From an uncultured Lachnospiraceae bacterium (GTDB lineage Bacteria; Bacillota; Clostridia; Lachnospirales; Lachnospiraceae), in contig CAJTXA010000024.1 of NCBI GenBank assembly GCA_910579865.1, forward strand, positions 1-46,469: a DNA stretch of 46,469 bases, given 5' to 3'. Numbering within the stretch: the stretch's first letter is position 1; each line of letters starts with the position of its first letter. The notes under the pieces are model-generated. The model saw only the letters and a program-made list of their open reading frames with translations. It was not told where the DNA came from and did not search any database. Made by a program: the position numbers and the translations under genes. Positions 24,477 to 33,661 of the stretch are shown in pieces.

Positions 24477-25226
24477 TTACAATTTTTTAACAGTCTTCTC
24501 TTTAGAATTTCCTAAAGGTTCTCTTTCAGCTGTTCCAGGTTTTCTAGGATATTTTTTATCTCCTTTCTTTTCTTTATAAACCACCACAAAAACTCTATCT
24601 ATCTCTGTTCCAGGTAATTGAAAAGAAATTGGCTCCTCTATTCGTCCACTTAACAATTTAATTGCTGGTTGTGCATAATTCATTTCTTCTTTCACTCCAC
24701 CAGCTTTATATGCTACAAATCTTCCTCCAACTGATACAAAAGGCATACAATATTCCACAAGTGTAGCTAGTGGAGCGACTGCACGTGAAACACATAAAGA
24801 AAACGTTTCCCGATACTCCACTTTTCTAGCAAGCTCCTCTGCCCTTCCATGAATAGCTACTATTTTTTGTAATCCAAGCTCATCAACTACTTCATTTAAA
24901 AACTTGACTCGCTTATTTAAAGAATCCAATAGTACAATTTCTAGCTCAGGGAAAGCAATCTTTAAGGGAATTCCAGGAAATCCAGCTCCTGTTCCAACAT
25001 CAATTACATGTCCTTCTCCCTTAAATCCTTTCCATAAAACAAGAGCTAGACTATCTAAAAAATGTTTATGAATTACCTCTTCGTACTCAGTAATAGCAGT
25101 TAAATTCATAACTTTATTCTTTTCAATCAATAGTTCATAATAGCGATAAAATTGTTGTAATTGTTTTGTATCTAATGAAAGATTTAACTGTTCGAGTCCC
25201 CTATTAAATGATGTAAAATCAACCAT
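24477..25226 (-). CDS. rsmG: 16S rRNA 7-methylguanosine-527 methyltransferase RsmG (GidB)
   Basis: A 249-aa class I SAM methyltransferase that methylates N7 of G527 in 16S rRNA. Visible are the N-terminal helices (QQFYRYYELLIEKNKVMNLT, HKHFLDSLAL), the SAM-binding VIDVGTGAGFPGIPL, LLDSLNKRVKFLNEV, and VSRAVAPLATLVEYC. The C-terminal tail (about 225-249) is lysine-rich and slightly longer than usual. It is the last gene of the rpmH-rnpA-yidD-yidC-jag-mnmE-mnmG-rsmG run, separated from mnmG by about 125 bases that contain two DnaA boxes. ATG 25226 follows AGGAGA. Confidence 0.95.
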   Translation of the reverse strand: MVDFTSFNRGLEQLNLSLDTKQLQQFYRYYELLIEKNKVMNLTAITEYEEVIHKHFLDSLALVLWKGFKGEGHVIDVGTGAGFPGIPLKIAFPELEIVLLDSLNKRVKFLNEVVDELGLQKIVAIHGRAEELARKVEYRETFSLCVSRAVAPLATLVEYCMPFVSVGGRFVAYKAGGVKEEMNYAQPAIKLLSGRIEEPISFQLPGTEIDRVFVVVYKEKKGDKKYPRKPGTAEREPLGNSKEKTVKKL

Positions 25227-25318
25227 AATTTCTCCTATTTTGATTTGTTATTTTAAAATATATAAGACAAATATTTATCGTTTATACTTAATATGTTCTT
25301 TTTTGCTATACCTCAATT

Positions 25319-25341
25319 TATATCAACATATCATATAAAAG
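25319..25341. promoter_or_regulatory. Inverted pair of DnaA boxes in the mnmG-rsmG gap
   Basis: A variant box ATATCAACA (about 25320-25328) faces a perfect TGTTGATAA (25333-25341). It is about 6.5 kb from oriC and outside any gene. Its role as a DnaA site is inferred from sequence only. Confidence 0.45.
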
Positions 25342-25351
25342 TTGTTGATAA

Positions 25352-27238
25352 CTATTCTTTTTTTCGTCTCATCTGTTCCATATAGATTAATAAAACAGAA
25401 ATATCTGCTGGAGTTACTCCAGCAATCCGAGAAGCTTGTCCAATCGAAATAGGACGATACATTTTTAATTTTTGTCTTGCCTCATTTCGGAGACTTTCTA
25501 CAGCGTCATAATTGAAATCTTCTTCTATTCGTTTCTTTTCTAATTTTTTAAATTGTTCTACCTGCTTTATCTGCCGCTTAATATATCCATCATATTTAAT
25601 ATTAATATTAATCTGTTCAATTGTATCTGCTGGAAGCGGTAATCTATCTGGATCGAGTTTCTCTAACTTTTCATAAGACAATTCTGGTCTACGGATTAAC
25701 TCAGCTAAAGAAACTGCCGTTTTAAGTGGTGTGCTTCCATATTCCTCTAAAATTTCTTTTACTTTATTATTTGCTCCCACTTGAATTTGTTCTAAACGAC
25801 AAATTTCTGATTCAATGTCCTTTTTCTTTTGGCAAACCTTTTGATATATTGCTTTATCTACCAAACCAATTTTATATCCAATTTCAGAAAGTCGAAGATC
25901 TGCATTATCCTGACGAAGCAATAACCGATATTCTGCTCTTGAAGTCATCATTCGATATGGCTCATGATTTTCTTTTGTTACTAAATCATCAATTAATACA
26001 CCAATATATGCTTGTGAACGATCTAATATCAGCGGCTCTCTCCCAAGTACTTTACAAGCAGCATTAATACCAGCAATAATTCCTTGTGCTGCTGCCTCCT
26101 CATAACCAGAACTACCATTAAACTGCCCACAACTAAATAATCCACTAATTTCTTTCAATTCCAAAGTAGGTTTTAATTGTCTAGAATTAATACAATCATA
26201 TTCAATAGCATAAGCATTTCGTACGATTTTTACTTTTTCTAAACCTGCAACGGTATGATACATTGCATATTGAACATCTTCTGGAAGAGAACTTGAAAGA
26301 CCTCCTAAATACATCTCATTTGTATACAATCCTTCTGGTTCAATAAATACATGATGTCTATTTTTATCTGCAAATTTTACTACTTTATCTTCAATAGAAG
26401 GACAGTAGCGAGGCCCTGTTCCTTCTATTACTCCTGAAAATAAAGGAGAACGATCTAAATTATCCCGAATAATTTGATGTGTTTCTTCATTTGTATAAGT
26501 CAGCCAACAAGACACCTGTTCCTTTTGTATTGATTCTGGATCAGTAGAAAATGAAAACGGAACAATTTTTGGATCCCCCTTCTGCTCTTCCATTTTGGAA
26601 AAATCAATACTTCGCTTATCTACTCTAGCAGGCGTTCCCGTTTTAAAGCGATATAATTCAATTCCTAATTTTCGTAATGAATCTGTTAGATAATTCGCTG
26701 CCTGTAATCCATTTGGTCCTGTATCACGACTAACATCTCCATAAATACATCGTGCTTTTAAATAAGTTCCTGTACATAAAATTACTGCCTGACAAGAATA
26801 TATTGCCCCTGAATCCGTTTTACATCCTAAAATCTTTCCTTCTTCTACAAGCAACTCTGTTACTTCTGCTTGTCGAATTGTCAAACCATCTGTATTTTCA
26901 AGTGTAATTCGCATCTGTTTGCTATATTCTTGTTTGTCTGCCTGTGCTCGTAGAGAATGTACTGCAGGGCCTTTGGATTCATTTAACATTTTTGATTGAA
27001 TAAAAGTCTTATCAATATTTTTTCCCATTTCTCCGCCAAGTGCATCAACTTCCCGCACCAGATGTCCTTTTGAACTTCCTCCAATATTGGGATTGCAAGG
27101 CATCATTGCAATACTGTCTATACTAATAGTAAATAAAATTGTCTCACATCCTAATCTTGCACAAGCTAATGCTGCTTCGCAGCCAGCATGTCCTGCTCCT
27201 ACAACTACTATATCATATTCTTCTCTTACTTTTGTCAT
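25352..27238 (-). CDS. mnmG: tRNA uridine-34 5-carboxymethylaminomethyl modification enzyme MnmG (GidA)
   Basis: A 628-aa FAD-dependent enzyme that, with MnmE, installs the cmnm5 group on wobble U34 of tRNAs. Visible are the FAD dinucleotide fold VVVGAGHAGCEAALA at the N-terminus, NPNIGGSSKGHLVREVDALGG, CTGTYLKARC, GTGPRYCPSIEDK with its catalytic Cys, GLFSCGQFNGSSGYEEAAAQG, MTSRAEYRLLLRQDNAD, and the C-terminal MnmE-binding helices ending RIAGVTPADISVLL. The start is ATG 27238 with GGAGG six bases upstream; the open frame extends ten codons further but overlaps the end of mnmE. The gap to mnmE is 14 bases. Confidence 0.97.
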   Translation of the reverse strand: MTKVREEYDIVVVGAGHAGCEAALACARLGCETILFTISIDSIAMMPCNPNIGGSSKGHLVREVDALGGEMGKNIDKTFIQSKMLNESKGPAVHSLRAQADKQEYSKQMRITLENTDGLTIRQAEVTELLVEEGKILGCKTDSGAIYSCQAVILCTGTYLKARCIYGDVSRDTGPNGLQAANYLTDSLRKLGIELYRFKTGTPARVDKRSIDFSKMEEQKGDPKIVPFSFSTDPESIQKEQVSCWLTYTNEETHQIIRDNLDRSPLFSGVIEGTGPRYCPSIEDKVVKFADKNRHHVFIEPEGLYTNEMYLGGLSSSLPEDVQYAMYHTVAGLEKVKIVRNAYAIEYDCINSRQLKPTLELKEISGLFSCGQFNGSSGYEEAAAQGIIAGINAACKVLGREPLILDRSQAYIGVLIDDLVTKENHEPYRMMTSRAEYRLLLRQDNADLRLSEIGYKIGLVDKAIYQKVCQKKKDIESEICRLEQIQVGANNKVKEILEEYGSTPLKTAVSLAELIRRPELSYEKLEKLDPDRLPLPADTIEQININIKYDGYIKRQIKQVEQFKKLEKKRIEEDFNYDAVESLRNEARQKLKMYRPISIGQASRIAGVTPADISVLLIYMEQMRRKKE

Positions 27239-27252
27239 ACTTTTTCCTCCAC

Positions 27253-28626
27253 CTATTTTCCCATACAAAACTTACTAAATATTTCATTAACCAAATCTTC
27301 CCCTAATGATTCTCCAATTAAAAATCCTAATTGTTCATATCCATTCATTAAATCAATTGTATAAAAATCCTCTGACATACCTTCTTCTACACTTTGCTTT
27401 ACCATTTTTATACTTTCTAGCGCTTGAGAAAGTGCTTCCTTTTGACGCATATTTGTAATAATTGTAAAATGATCTTCAAATGTCCTATCTTCTAAAAATA
27501 AGTTTTCTATTTCTTTTTGTAATTCTTTTAATCCAAATCCTTGTTTTGCAGAAAAAGAAATTACTTTTTTTCCAATCTTTTTTTCTAATAAATCTTTTTG
27601 TAATACTACTGGTAAATCAGTTTTATTCAGCACTACAATGATTCGCTTATCCTGAATAAATGTAAGAATCTCTTCATCACTTTGATCGAAAGGTATAGAA
27701 GAATCCACTATATAAAGAATTAAATCTGCTTCTTTTGCATATTGTCTTGCCTTTTCTATGCCAATTTTCTCTACTATATTATCTGTATCTCGAATCCCCG
27801 CCGTGTCAATCATATTTAAACTGATTTCTCCTAATTTAATATGCTCTGTCAAAATATCTCTTGTTGTTCCTGCAATCTCAGTTACAATTGCACATTCTTC
27901 TCCTGCTAATAAGTTCATCAAAGATGATTTCCCTACATTTGGCTTTCCAAGAATTACTGTTTTTATCCCATCCTTTAATATCTTCCCATTTTCTGAAGTA
28001 CGAAGCCAATGCTCTAATTCAGCAATCCAATAATCTACTGCTTCAGACAAATGTATCTCATACCCTTCCAAAGAAATGTGCTCTGGATCGTCTAAAGCTG
28101 ATTCAATCCATGCAATTTCATAAAGAATCTGCTTTCGAAGATTTCTAACTTTCTCGGAAATCTCACCTTTTAGTTGATTTAATGAAGCTTTTCTAGCAAA
28201 TTCATTTTCTGATTGAATAAAATCCATAACAGCTTCTGCTTGTGTTAGATCAATTCTTCCAGATAAAAATGCTAATTTTGTAAACTCTCCGGGTTCTGCT
28301 AAACGTGCTCCATTCTTTAATACAAGATCCAATATTTTTTTCATTACTAGTACACCGCCATGACAATCAATTTCTATTGTATTTTCTCTGGTATACGTAT
28401 GTGGCGCTCGTAATACTAATACCATAACTTCATCTATTGTCTTTCCATTTTCCTCAATCCATCCATAATGAACTGTATGACTTTTTGCTAAAGATAATGG
28501 CTTTTCTTTTTTCCCTCGAAAAATTCGATCAATTACAGAAAATGCCTCTGGTCCACTAATTCGAATAATTCCAATTCCTGCGTTGGTTAATGCTGTTGCA
28601 ATTGCTGCAATTGTATCTGTTTTCAT
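27253..28626 (-). CDS. mnmE: tRNA modification GTPase MnmE (TrmE)
   Basis: A 457-aa three-part protein. The N-terminal tetrahydrofolate-binding domain (AALTNAGIGIIRISGP, CHGGVLVMKKIL, EPGEFTKLAFLSGRIDLTQAEAV) is followed by the helical domain, in which the G domain is inserted at about 215-375. The G domain has G1 GKPNVGKSSLMN, G2 GTTRD, G3 DTAGIRDT, G4 NKTD and G5-like FSAKQG. The C-terminal FCMGK is the conserved C-x-x-G-K motif with the catalytic Cys. It works with MnmG on tRNA U34. ATG 28626 follows GGAGTG. A hairpin separates it from jag. Confidence 0.97.
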   Translation of the reverse strand: MKTDTIAAIATALTNAGIGIIRISGPEAFSVIDRIFRGKKEKPLSLAKSHTVHYGWIEENGKTIDEVMVLVLRAPHTYTRENTIEIDCHGGVLVMKKILDLVLKNGARLAEPGEFTKLAFLSGRIDLTQAEAVMDFIQSENEFARKASLNQLKGEISEKVRNLRKQILYEIAWIESALDDPEHISLEGYEIHLSEAVDYWIAELEHWLRTSENGKILKDGIKTVILGKPNVGKSSLMNLLAGEECAIVTEIAGTTRDILTEHIKLGEISLNMIDTAGIRDTDNIVEKIGIEKARQYAKEADLILYIVDSSIPFDQSDEEILTFIQDKRIIVVLNKTDLPVVLQKDLLEKKIGKKVISFSAKQGFGLKELQKEIENLFLEDRTFEDHFTIITNMRQKEALSQALESIKMVKQSVEEGMSEDFYTIDLMNGYEQLGFLIGESLGEDLVNEIFSKFCMGK

Positions 28627-28647
28627 TTTTTATCACTCCAATCTAAA

Positions 28648-28675
28648 ACAGCCGCCATATTTTGATGGCGACTGT
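28648..28675 (-). terminator. Hairpin between jag and mnmE
   Basis: ACAGCCGCCAT (28648-28658) pairs with ATGGCGACTGT (28665-28675) with one mismatch and a 6-base loop. On minus it is followed by only four T before mnmE, so it may be a partial terminator or processing site in the operon. Confidence 0.55.
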
Positions 28676-28718
28676 TTTTTAATACGATTCCGTCAACAAC
28701 AGAATATTATGCTTCATT

Positions 28719-29411
28719 TCATTCGTTTCGGTTAGAGGAAGTCCGATTATAATTGTTTTTTTGCCAGCGTCCTTCACGTTCAGGACGTTTTAACATAACA
28801 ATTATATGACGATAAGGTTCTTCTCCTTCACTCTTAGTACACACATACCGATCATTCTGCAAAGTAGAATGAATTACCCTTCTTTCATAAGGGTTCATCG
28901 GTTCTAAAGCAACATTCTTCTTGGTTCTCTTTACTTTATAAGCAATATTCTTAGCTAAGTGTTCTAATGTTTCTTTTCTTCGTTCACGATAATTTTCTGT
29001 ATCAATCTTAACTCGAATATAATCTTCTGTGCCCCGATTTACCACTTGTCCAGTCAGATATTGTAAAGAATCCAAGGTTTGTCCACGTTTTCCAATTAAC
29101 ACACCCATCTCTTCCCCTGTTAATTCAATTAACATTGTTTTCTCTTCCGGCTGATAGCGAATTACAGTTTCCACTTGAAGTTTCATAGCAGAAAAAACAT
29201 TATTTAAAAACTCATTTGCCTTATCTTCTAATGTAATCTTTTTACGAGCTTTAATTCGTGCAGGTTTACTATTGATCAGTCCTAAAAATCCTGAACTTCC
29301 TCTATCAATTACTTCATACTCTAGCTTATCGCTTGTTAAATTTAACTGGTCAAGGGCATTATTAATTGCTTCATCAACTGTTTTTCCTGTAACTTCAACA
29401 TAATCCATCAT
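28719..29411 (-). CDS. jag: RNA-binding protein Jag/KhpB
   Basis: A 230-aa cytosolic RNA-binding protein with a Jag N-terminal domain (VEVTGKTVDEAINNAL), a type II KH domain (MLIELTGEEMGVLIGKRGQ, the GxxG being GKRG) and an R3H domain (PMNPYERRVIHSTLQ, with EPYRHIIVML). It ends in a short basic, Asn/Arg-rich tail. It pairs with KhpA in Firmicutes and affects cell-wall synthesis and division; the gene conventionally follows yidC, as here, with 29 bases between. ATG 29411 follows GGAGG; a second ATG three bases on is also possible. Confidence 0.93.
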   Translation of the reverse strand: MMDYVEVTGKTVDEAINNALDQLNLTSDKLEYEVIDRGSSGFLGLINSKPARIKARKKITLEDKANEFLNNVFSAMKLQVETVIRYQPEEKTMLIELTGEEMGVLIGKRGQTLDSLQYLTGQVVNRGTEDYIRVKIDTENYRERRKETLEHLAKNIAYKVKRTKKNVALEPMNPYERRVIHSTLQNDRYVCTKSEGEEPYRHIIVMLKRPEREGRWQKNNYNRTSSNRNE

Positions 29412-29440
29412 TTGAAAATCCTCCCCTTCATTCCAATTCG

Positions 29441-30718
29441 TTACTTCTTTTTCTTTTCGTTTTTCTCATTATATTGTTGTACCATATTTGCTTTAGCAGA
29501 CAAACTACCTGGTTTTGCTAACCCCTTATTATAATACTCTGTTGCCTCCTGCATTTTTTGATACTTTTCCTCCAAATCCCGTTGTTTCTTTTTTAACTCC
29601 TCTGCTCTTGCTAGTTTATCCCCTGCCATATTTAAATTTCTTGCATTTATACTAGCTGCCTTTGATACTTTCTGAGGCGGAAGCCCCTTTTTCGCACGCT
29701 TTTGATTTGCCTTTTCTACATTTCTAGCAATCAACTTTTCCATATCTGTATGATTGAAATAATAGTTAATTCCCAACTGTTGAACAATCTGAACTACACT
29801 AGTAGCAATCCAGTATACACCTAAACCACATGGCATAGAAATACAGAAAAATGCTGAAATTAATGGCATTGTTGTTGTCATCATTTTCATAGATTGTGCC
29901 ATTGGATTGTCACTTTGTTCTGATGGATTAGCCTCTTCTGGTTGATTTGTCTGCATGATTTTTGCACTATACCATTGACTAAGGCCTGCTAAAACTGGAA
30001 TTAATAAAGCTGGCGTCAAAGCAAATCCTGGTGCAGAAGCTAAATCTAACCCTAAAAATGTATTCATTTGCGCTATTCTTGCTGAATTTTCAGCGATTGT
30101 CTCAGCAAGAGAAGGAAATAATTCCTCTAATTGTTGCCATTCCGTTCCAGTAAATCGATATAATAAATCAATTACATAATTTGATTGTGTAAAATCATAA
30201 TTTCCCATTCCATGTTTGGAGGCAAATTCCGCTATCTTATCTAAAAAACCATCTTGTTGCATCAGTGGTGTTACAATATTTAAAAAAACACTTTTTACTG
30301 AATTAACATAAGCAGGAATATTGTTGATTACTCGAAACAATGCATATAAAATCGGTAATTGAATCAATAACTGAAGGCAGCCACCTGTTGGTGAAGTTCC
30401 ATACTTTGCATAAACAGCCTTTGTTTCTTCATTCATCCGCAACATGGATTCCTGATCATTTTTTCCTTTATATTTTTTTTGAATTGCCTGCAGTTCAGGC
30501 TGCATAATCGATGAAATTTTAGAAAACTTCTGTTGTTTAATTGTAAGTGGAAACATAAGAAGTTTTACGATTAATGTAAATAAAATAATTGACAAACCGA
30601 TATTTGTCACACCGAAAATTGTTGTAAATTCAAACAGGGCATCCATTATAATACCCAATAGCTTTGCGATATCTCCGATTAAAAATGTGCTGCTTTGTGT
30701 AAGTACCATATATACCAT
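29441..30718 (-). CDS. yidC: Membrane protein insertase YidC/OxaA
   Basis: A 425-aa Gram-positive-type YidC. It inserts membrane proteins with or without SecYEG. There are about five transmembrane segments: LFEFTTIFGVTNIGLSIILFTLIVKLLMFPLTI near 26-58, the GGCLQLLIQLPILYALFRVI segment, and a C-terminal set with FALTPALLIPVLAGL and PLISAFFCISMPCGLGVYWI. The hydrophilic-groove Arg may lie in the first loop but I did not place it. It lacks the large E. coli periplasmic domain. The C-terminal ~100 residues are a charged lysine-rich tail (KKKQRDLEEKYQ). The insertion between helices 2 and 3 (about 150-220) is long. ATG 30718 follows AAGGAGG. Confidence 0.95.
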   Translation of the reverse strand: MVYMVLTQSSTFLIGDIAKLLGIIMDALFEFTTIFGVTNIGLSIILFTLIVKLLMFPLTIKQQKFSKISSIMQPELQAIQKKYKGKNDQESMLRMNEETKAVYAKYGTSPTGGCLQLLIQLPILYALFRVINNIPAYVNSVKSVFLNIVTPLMQQDGFLDKIAEFASKHGMGNYDFTQSNYVIDLLYRFTGTEWQQLEELFPSLAETIAENSARIAQMNTFLGLDLASAPGFALTPALLIPVLAGLSQWYSAKIMQTNQPEEANPSEQSDNPMAQSMKMMTTTMPLISAFFCISMPCGLGVYWIATSVVQIVQQLGINYYFNHTDMEKLIARNVEKANQKRAKKGLPPQKVSKAASINARNLNMAGDKLARAEELKKKQRDLEEKYQKMQEATEYYNKGLAKPGSLSAKANMVQQYNEKNEKKKK

Positions 30719-30757
30719 GTATATCCTCCTTTTATCCGGACTTTATCAAAACAATCG

Positions 30758-30982
30758 TCACGGAACAGGATCATACCCGCCTTCAGCAAAAGGATTACAT
30801 CTTAAAATCCTTTTACATGCCAAAAAGCTACCCTTAAAAGGTCCATACTTCTCAATTGCTTCCATTGCATATTTTGAGCAGGTTGGTGTATAAATACAAT
30901 GTGTCTGAACCTTAAGGGGCGATAAATATTTCCTGTATAGTCTTATTCCAAAAATTAAAAAACGTTTTAACCCATTTTTCAA
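30758..30982 (-). CDS. yidD: Membrane protein insertion efficiency factor YidD
   Basis: A 74-aa small membrane-associated protein with an amphipathic N-terminal helix and the family signature LYRKYLSPLKVQTHCIYTPTCSKYAMEAI (three Cys), then KRILRCNPFAEGGYDPVP. It assists YidC/Sec-dependent insertion. TTG 30982 is the only start codon after the preceding in-frame stop; it lies 17 bases beyond the rnpA stop, consistent with translational coupling. It is part of the conserved rpmH-rnpA-yidD-yidC order. Confidence 0.93.
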   Translation of the reverse strand: MKNGLKRFLIFGIRLYRKYLSPLKVQTHCIYTPTCSKYAMEAIEKYGPFKGSFLACKRILRCNPFAEGGYDPVP

Positions 30983-30999
30983 GTCTAATCATCTCTTTT

Positions 31000-31359
31000 T
31001 CATCTTCTTTTCTGCTGCCAAATATTCTTTTCATCTATTATGATATGATGCAGCTTTGCCAAATGATTTAATGCACTTTCCATTTCCTGATAACTCTTTC
31101 CCTTTGCTGTTGTTCTTGCAATTATAACAATATCATAACCTTGCATAAAATTTTTATCATTGAATCGATAACTTTCTTTAATTAGACGTTTTACTCTATG
31201 CCGAACAACACTATTTCCTACTTTTTTACTGACCGAAATCCCAATTCGGTTTTTTTCTGTTTTATTTTTCAGCAGATACATAACTAGATATCGATTTGCA
31301 TATGATTTTCCTTCTGTATAAACTTTTTGAAAATCGTAATTTCTTTTTAATGATTCCAT
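31000..31359 (-). CDS. rnpA: Ribonuclease P protein component
   Basis: A 119-aa basic protein that helps the RNase P RNA mature tRNA 5' ends. Signature features are LKRNYDFQKVYTEGKSYANRYLVMY at the N-terminus and the RNR-type motif RIGISVSKKVGNSVVRHRVKRLIKESYR. The normal Firmicute length and its place after rpmH make the call secure. ATG 31359 is preceded by AAGGTGG. Confidence 0.96.
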   Translation of the reverse strand: MESLKRNYDFQKVYTEGKSYANRYLVMYLLKNKTEKNRIGISVSKKVGNSVVRHRVKRLIKESYRFNDKNFMQGYDIVIIARTTAKGKSYQEMESALNHLAKLHHIIIDEKNIWQQKRR

Positions 31360-31494
31360 ATTGAACCACCTTATCCTCGTTTTACCAAAATTTTCACATA
31401 AAAATAATATCCCCAGAAATACTCTTAATAATCAGTAATTTCACTTTTATTTCTGCTAAAAATATACTTTATAATCATAGATAGATAGAAGAAA

Positions 31495-31514
31495 AGGCCA
31501 CAAATATGCGGCCT
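31495..31514 (-). terminator. Weak hairpin at the rpmH stop
   Basis: AGGCC (31495-31499) pairs with GGCCT (31510-31514); minus-strand T-rich sequence follows. It could partly terminate the abundant rpmH transcript before rnpA. Confidence 0.4.
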
Positions 31515-31647
31515 ATGCTGATAATTTCTTTCTTCCCTTTGCTCTTCTAGCAGCCAAAACTTTTCTTCCACCTGCACTACTCATTCTAGCTCTAAATCCA
31601 TGTACTTTTGCTCTGGATCTTTTCTTCGGCTGAAATGTCATTTTCAT
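31513..31647 (-). CDS. rpmH: 50S ribosomal protein L34
   Basis: A 44-aa highly basic ribosomal protein. It begins MKMTFQPKKRSRAKVHGF and ends AKGRKKLSA, the canonical L34 sequence of Firmicutes. AAGGAGG lies 8 bases upstream of ATG 31647, a strong site as expected. It is the first gene leftward from oriC and starts the rnpA-yidD-yidC-jag operon. Confidence 0.98.
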   Translation of the reverse strand: MKMTFQPKKRSRAKVHGFRARMSSAGGRKVLAARRAKGRKKLSA

Positions 31648-31720
31648 CTTACAGCACCTCCTTCGAATAACCTTCTCTATGCTAAGGTTTCATTATTTCT
31701 GCTCAAAAAATACCATTTCA

Positions 31721-31749
31721 ATTATAGGTACTAATCTGATAGAAGTCAA
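31721..31749 (-). promoter_or_regulatory. rpmH promoter
   Basis: On the minus strand TTGACT (31749-31744), exact 17-base spacer, TATAAT (31726-31721), about 75 bases upstream of rpmH. Confidence 0.85.
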
Positions 31750-31789
31750 GTGGAAATTTCATTTTTCTTGTTATTTTACCGCTGAAAAA

Positions 31790-32100
31790 ATTGTTATTTT
31801 GGCATGTTCATACTGTTGATAACTTTTATCCGAGTTATCAACATAGTGTGGACAGTGTGTTGATATTATGTTGATATTGTGTTGAAATCTTTTTTATTTG
31901 TTCAAATTTTACTGTATTTATCTATGTTGATAGTGTCGATAAACTTATCAACACTATCAACATCTTTTCTTTTTTATCCACACACCTATGTTGATAATGT
32001 GTTGATTACTTTTTTACTTCTAACAAACTACACCACAAACTTAATTCCTAAATAAACTTATCAACACTATCAACATTATCAACATTTCTTCTTTTTTCTC
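31790..32100. other. oriC, upstream part: DnaA-box cluster between rpmH and dnaA
   Basis: Perfect TTATCAACA-type DnaA boxes occur at 31814-31822 (inverted), 31835-31843, 31945-31953, 31989-31997 (inverted), 32058-32066 and 32076-32084. TTATCCACA, the classical strong box, is at 31974-31982. Several one-mismatch copies lie between (for example TGTTGATAT near 31857 and 31869, CTATCAACA at 32067-32075). The position between divergent rpmH and dnaA is the usual Firmicute origin. Confidence 0.93.
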
Positions 32101-32142
32101 AATAGGAAGATGTAAATAATATGTTTACTTTCAATTTAATTC

Positions 32143-32171
32143 TTGAAAAAAACCGCATATTGGTATAGAAT
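32143..32171 (+). promoter_or_regulatory. Candidate dnaA promoter
   Basis: TTGAAA (32143-32148), 17-base spacer, TAGAAT (32166-32171), immediately downstream of the DnaA-box cluster and about 110 bases before dnaA, consistent with autoregulation. Confidence 0.6.
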
Positions 32172-32281
32172 ATAGATATGTACGTTTCAATAAAATGTCC
32201 GTATTAGTACAATAGAAAAAACGCTGGAAATTGATTAATTTTTCACCAGTTTCTTACGTTATCAAAAAGAGGAGTGTAACC

Positions 32282-33661
32282 ATGAGTAACTTAGTCATTG
32301 AAAAATGGGATGAAATTCTGGAAACAATGAAAAAAGAATATGATATTTCCGATGTTTCCTTCAATACATGGCTAAAACCGTTAAAGGTCCATGACATAAA
32401 AGAAAATACCCTGACCATACTGGCCGCAGACGAAATCCATGCTAACTATATTGAAAAAAAATACTCCAAACAATTTATTGTAACAATTGGAGAAATTACC
32501 GGAATTTCTTATCAATTGCACTTCATAAAACCGGACGATATTTTAAGAGAAGAAAAAAATGCCTCAGAAAATAAAAAAGGTTCTGCTTCTTCTAAAATTG
32601 AGAAGTTAAGTGATAATATTATAACAGCAAACTTAAATCCACGTTATACATTTGATACTTTTGTTGTTGGTACAAATAATAGTTTTGCTCACGCTGCCTC
32701 ATTAGCAGTTGCTGAATCACCAGGAGAAATTTATAATCCTCTTTTTATTTATGGAGGTGTTGGACTTGGAAAAACGCATTTAATGCACTCTATTGCACAT
32801 TTTATATTAGAAAGGAACCCAAAAACTAGGGTTCTTTATGTAACAAGTGAGAAATTTACAAATGAAATTATTGATGCTATCCGAAAAAAGGACGATATCT
32901 CTACTATTCAATTTCGTGAAAAATATCGTAATGTAGATGTTCTTTTAATTGATGATATCCAATTTATTATTGGAAAAGAAGCAACACAAGAGGAGTTTTT
33001 TCACACTTTTAATGCACTTCATGAATCTAAGAAACAAATTATTATATCCTCTGATAAACCTCCAAAGGATATAGAAACACTTGAGGAACGGCTTCGCTCT
33101 CGTTTTGAATGGGGATTAACAGTAGATATACAATCCCCAAACTATGAGACTAGAATGGCAATTCTTCATAAAAAAGCTGAACTTGAAAATTATAGAATTG
33201 ATAATGAAATTATTGAATATATTGCGAACAATATTAAGTCTAATATTCGTGAACTTGAGGGGGCATTAACTAAAATTCATGCCTATTCCTCTTTATCTAG
33301 CCAAAAATTAACTGTAGAACTAGCAGAAGAAGTTTTAAAAGATTCCATTTCTCTAGGTGAAAACCGACAAGTTACTCCCGATTTAGTTCTAAAAATTGTA
33401 GCGGAACATTTTGGTATTACACCAGCAGATATTATTTCTCAAAAAAGAATCAAAGAATTGGTGTACCCACGGCAGATTGTAATGTACTTATGCCGTTCTT
33501 TTATTGATATGCCATTAAAACAAATCGGACTGCTTTTAGGAAGACGTAATCATTCTACTATTATCAATGGATGTAAGAAAATCGATAAAGATTTGAAAAA
33601 TAATGAAAGTACAAGAAATACGATTGATATCTTAAAGAAAAAAATAAATCCTATCGGATAA
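32282..33661 (+). CDS. dnaA: Chromosomal replication initiator DnaA
   Basis: A 459-aa initiator, normal length. Domain I occupies about 1-80 (IEKWDEILETMKKEYDIS, FNTWLKPLKV), with a short linker. The AAA+ domain (about 115-330) has Walker A GGVGLGKTHL, Walker B VLLIDDIQF, the sensor/box VII region EERLRSRFEWGL and IREL. Domain IV is the helix-turn-helix DNA-binding part with the DnaA signature GRRNHSTIINGCKKI. ATP-DnaA binds the boxes on both flanks and unwinds oriC. ATG 32282 is chosen over an upstream TTG because AGAGGAG precedes it properly and the N-terminus aligns with the family. Confidence 0.98.
   Translation: MSNLVIEKWDEILETMKKEYDISDVSFNTWLKPLKVHDIKENTLTILAADEIHANYIEKKYSKQFIVTIGEITGISYQLHFIKPDDILREEKNASENKKGSASSKIEKLSDNIITANLNPRYTFDTFVVGTNNSFAHAASLAVAESPGEIYNPLFIYGGVGLGKTHLMHSIAHFILERNPKTRVLYVTSEKFTNEIIDAIRKKDDISTIQFREKYRNVDVLLIDDIQFIIGKEATQEEFFHTFNALHESKKQIIISSDKPPKDIETLEERLRSRFEWGLTVDIQSPNYETRMAILHKKAELENYRIDNEIIEYIANNIKSNIRELEGALTKIHAYSSLSSQKLTVELAEEVLKDSISLGENRQVTPDLVLKIVAEHFGITPADIISQKRIKELVYPRQIVMYLCRSFIDMPLKQIGLLLGRRNHSTIINGCKKIDKDLKNNESTRNTIDILKKKINPIG

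Noticed and set aside
24777..24792. Second parS-like half (CACGTGAAACA) in rsmG
   Set aside because: Only about 12 of 16 positions match, inside coding sequence; too weak to call.
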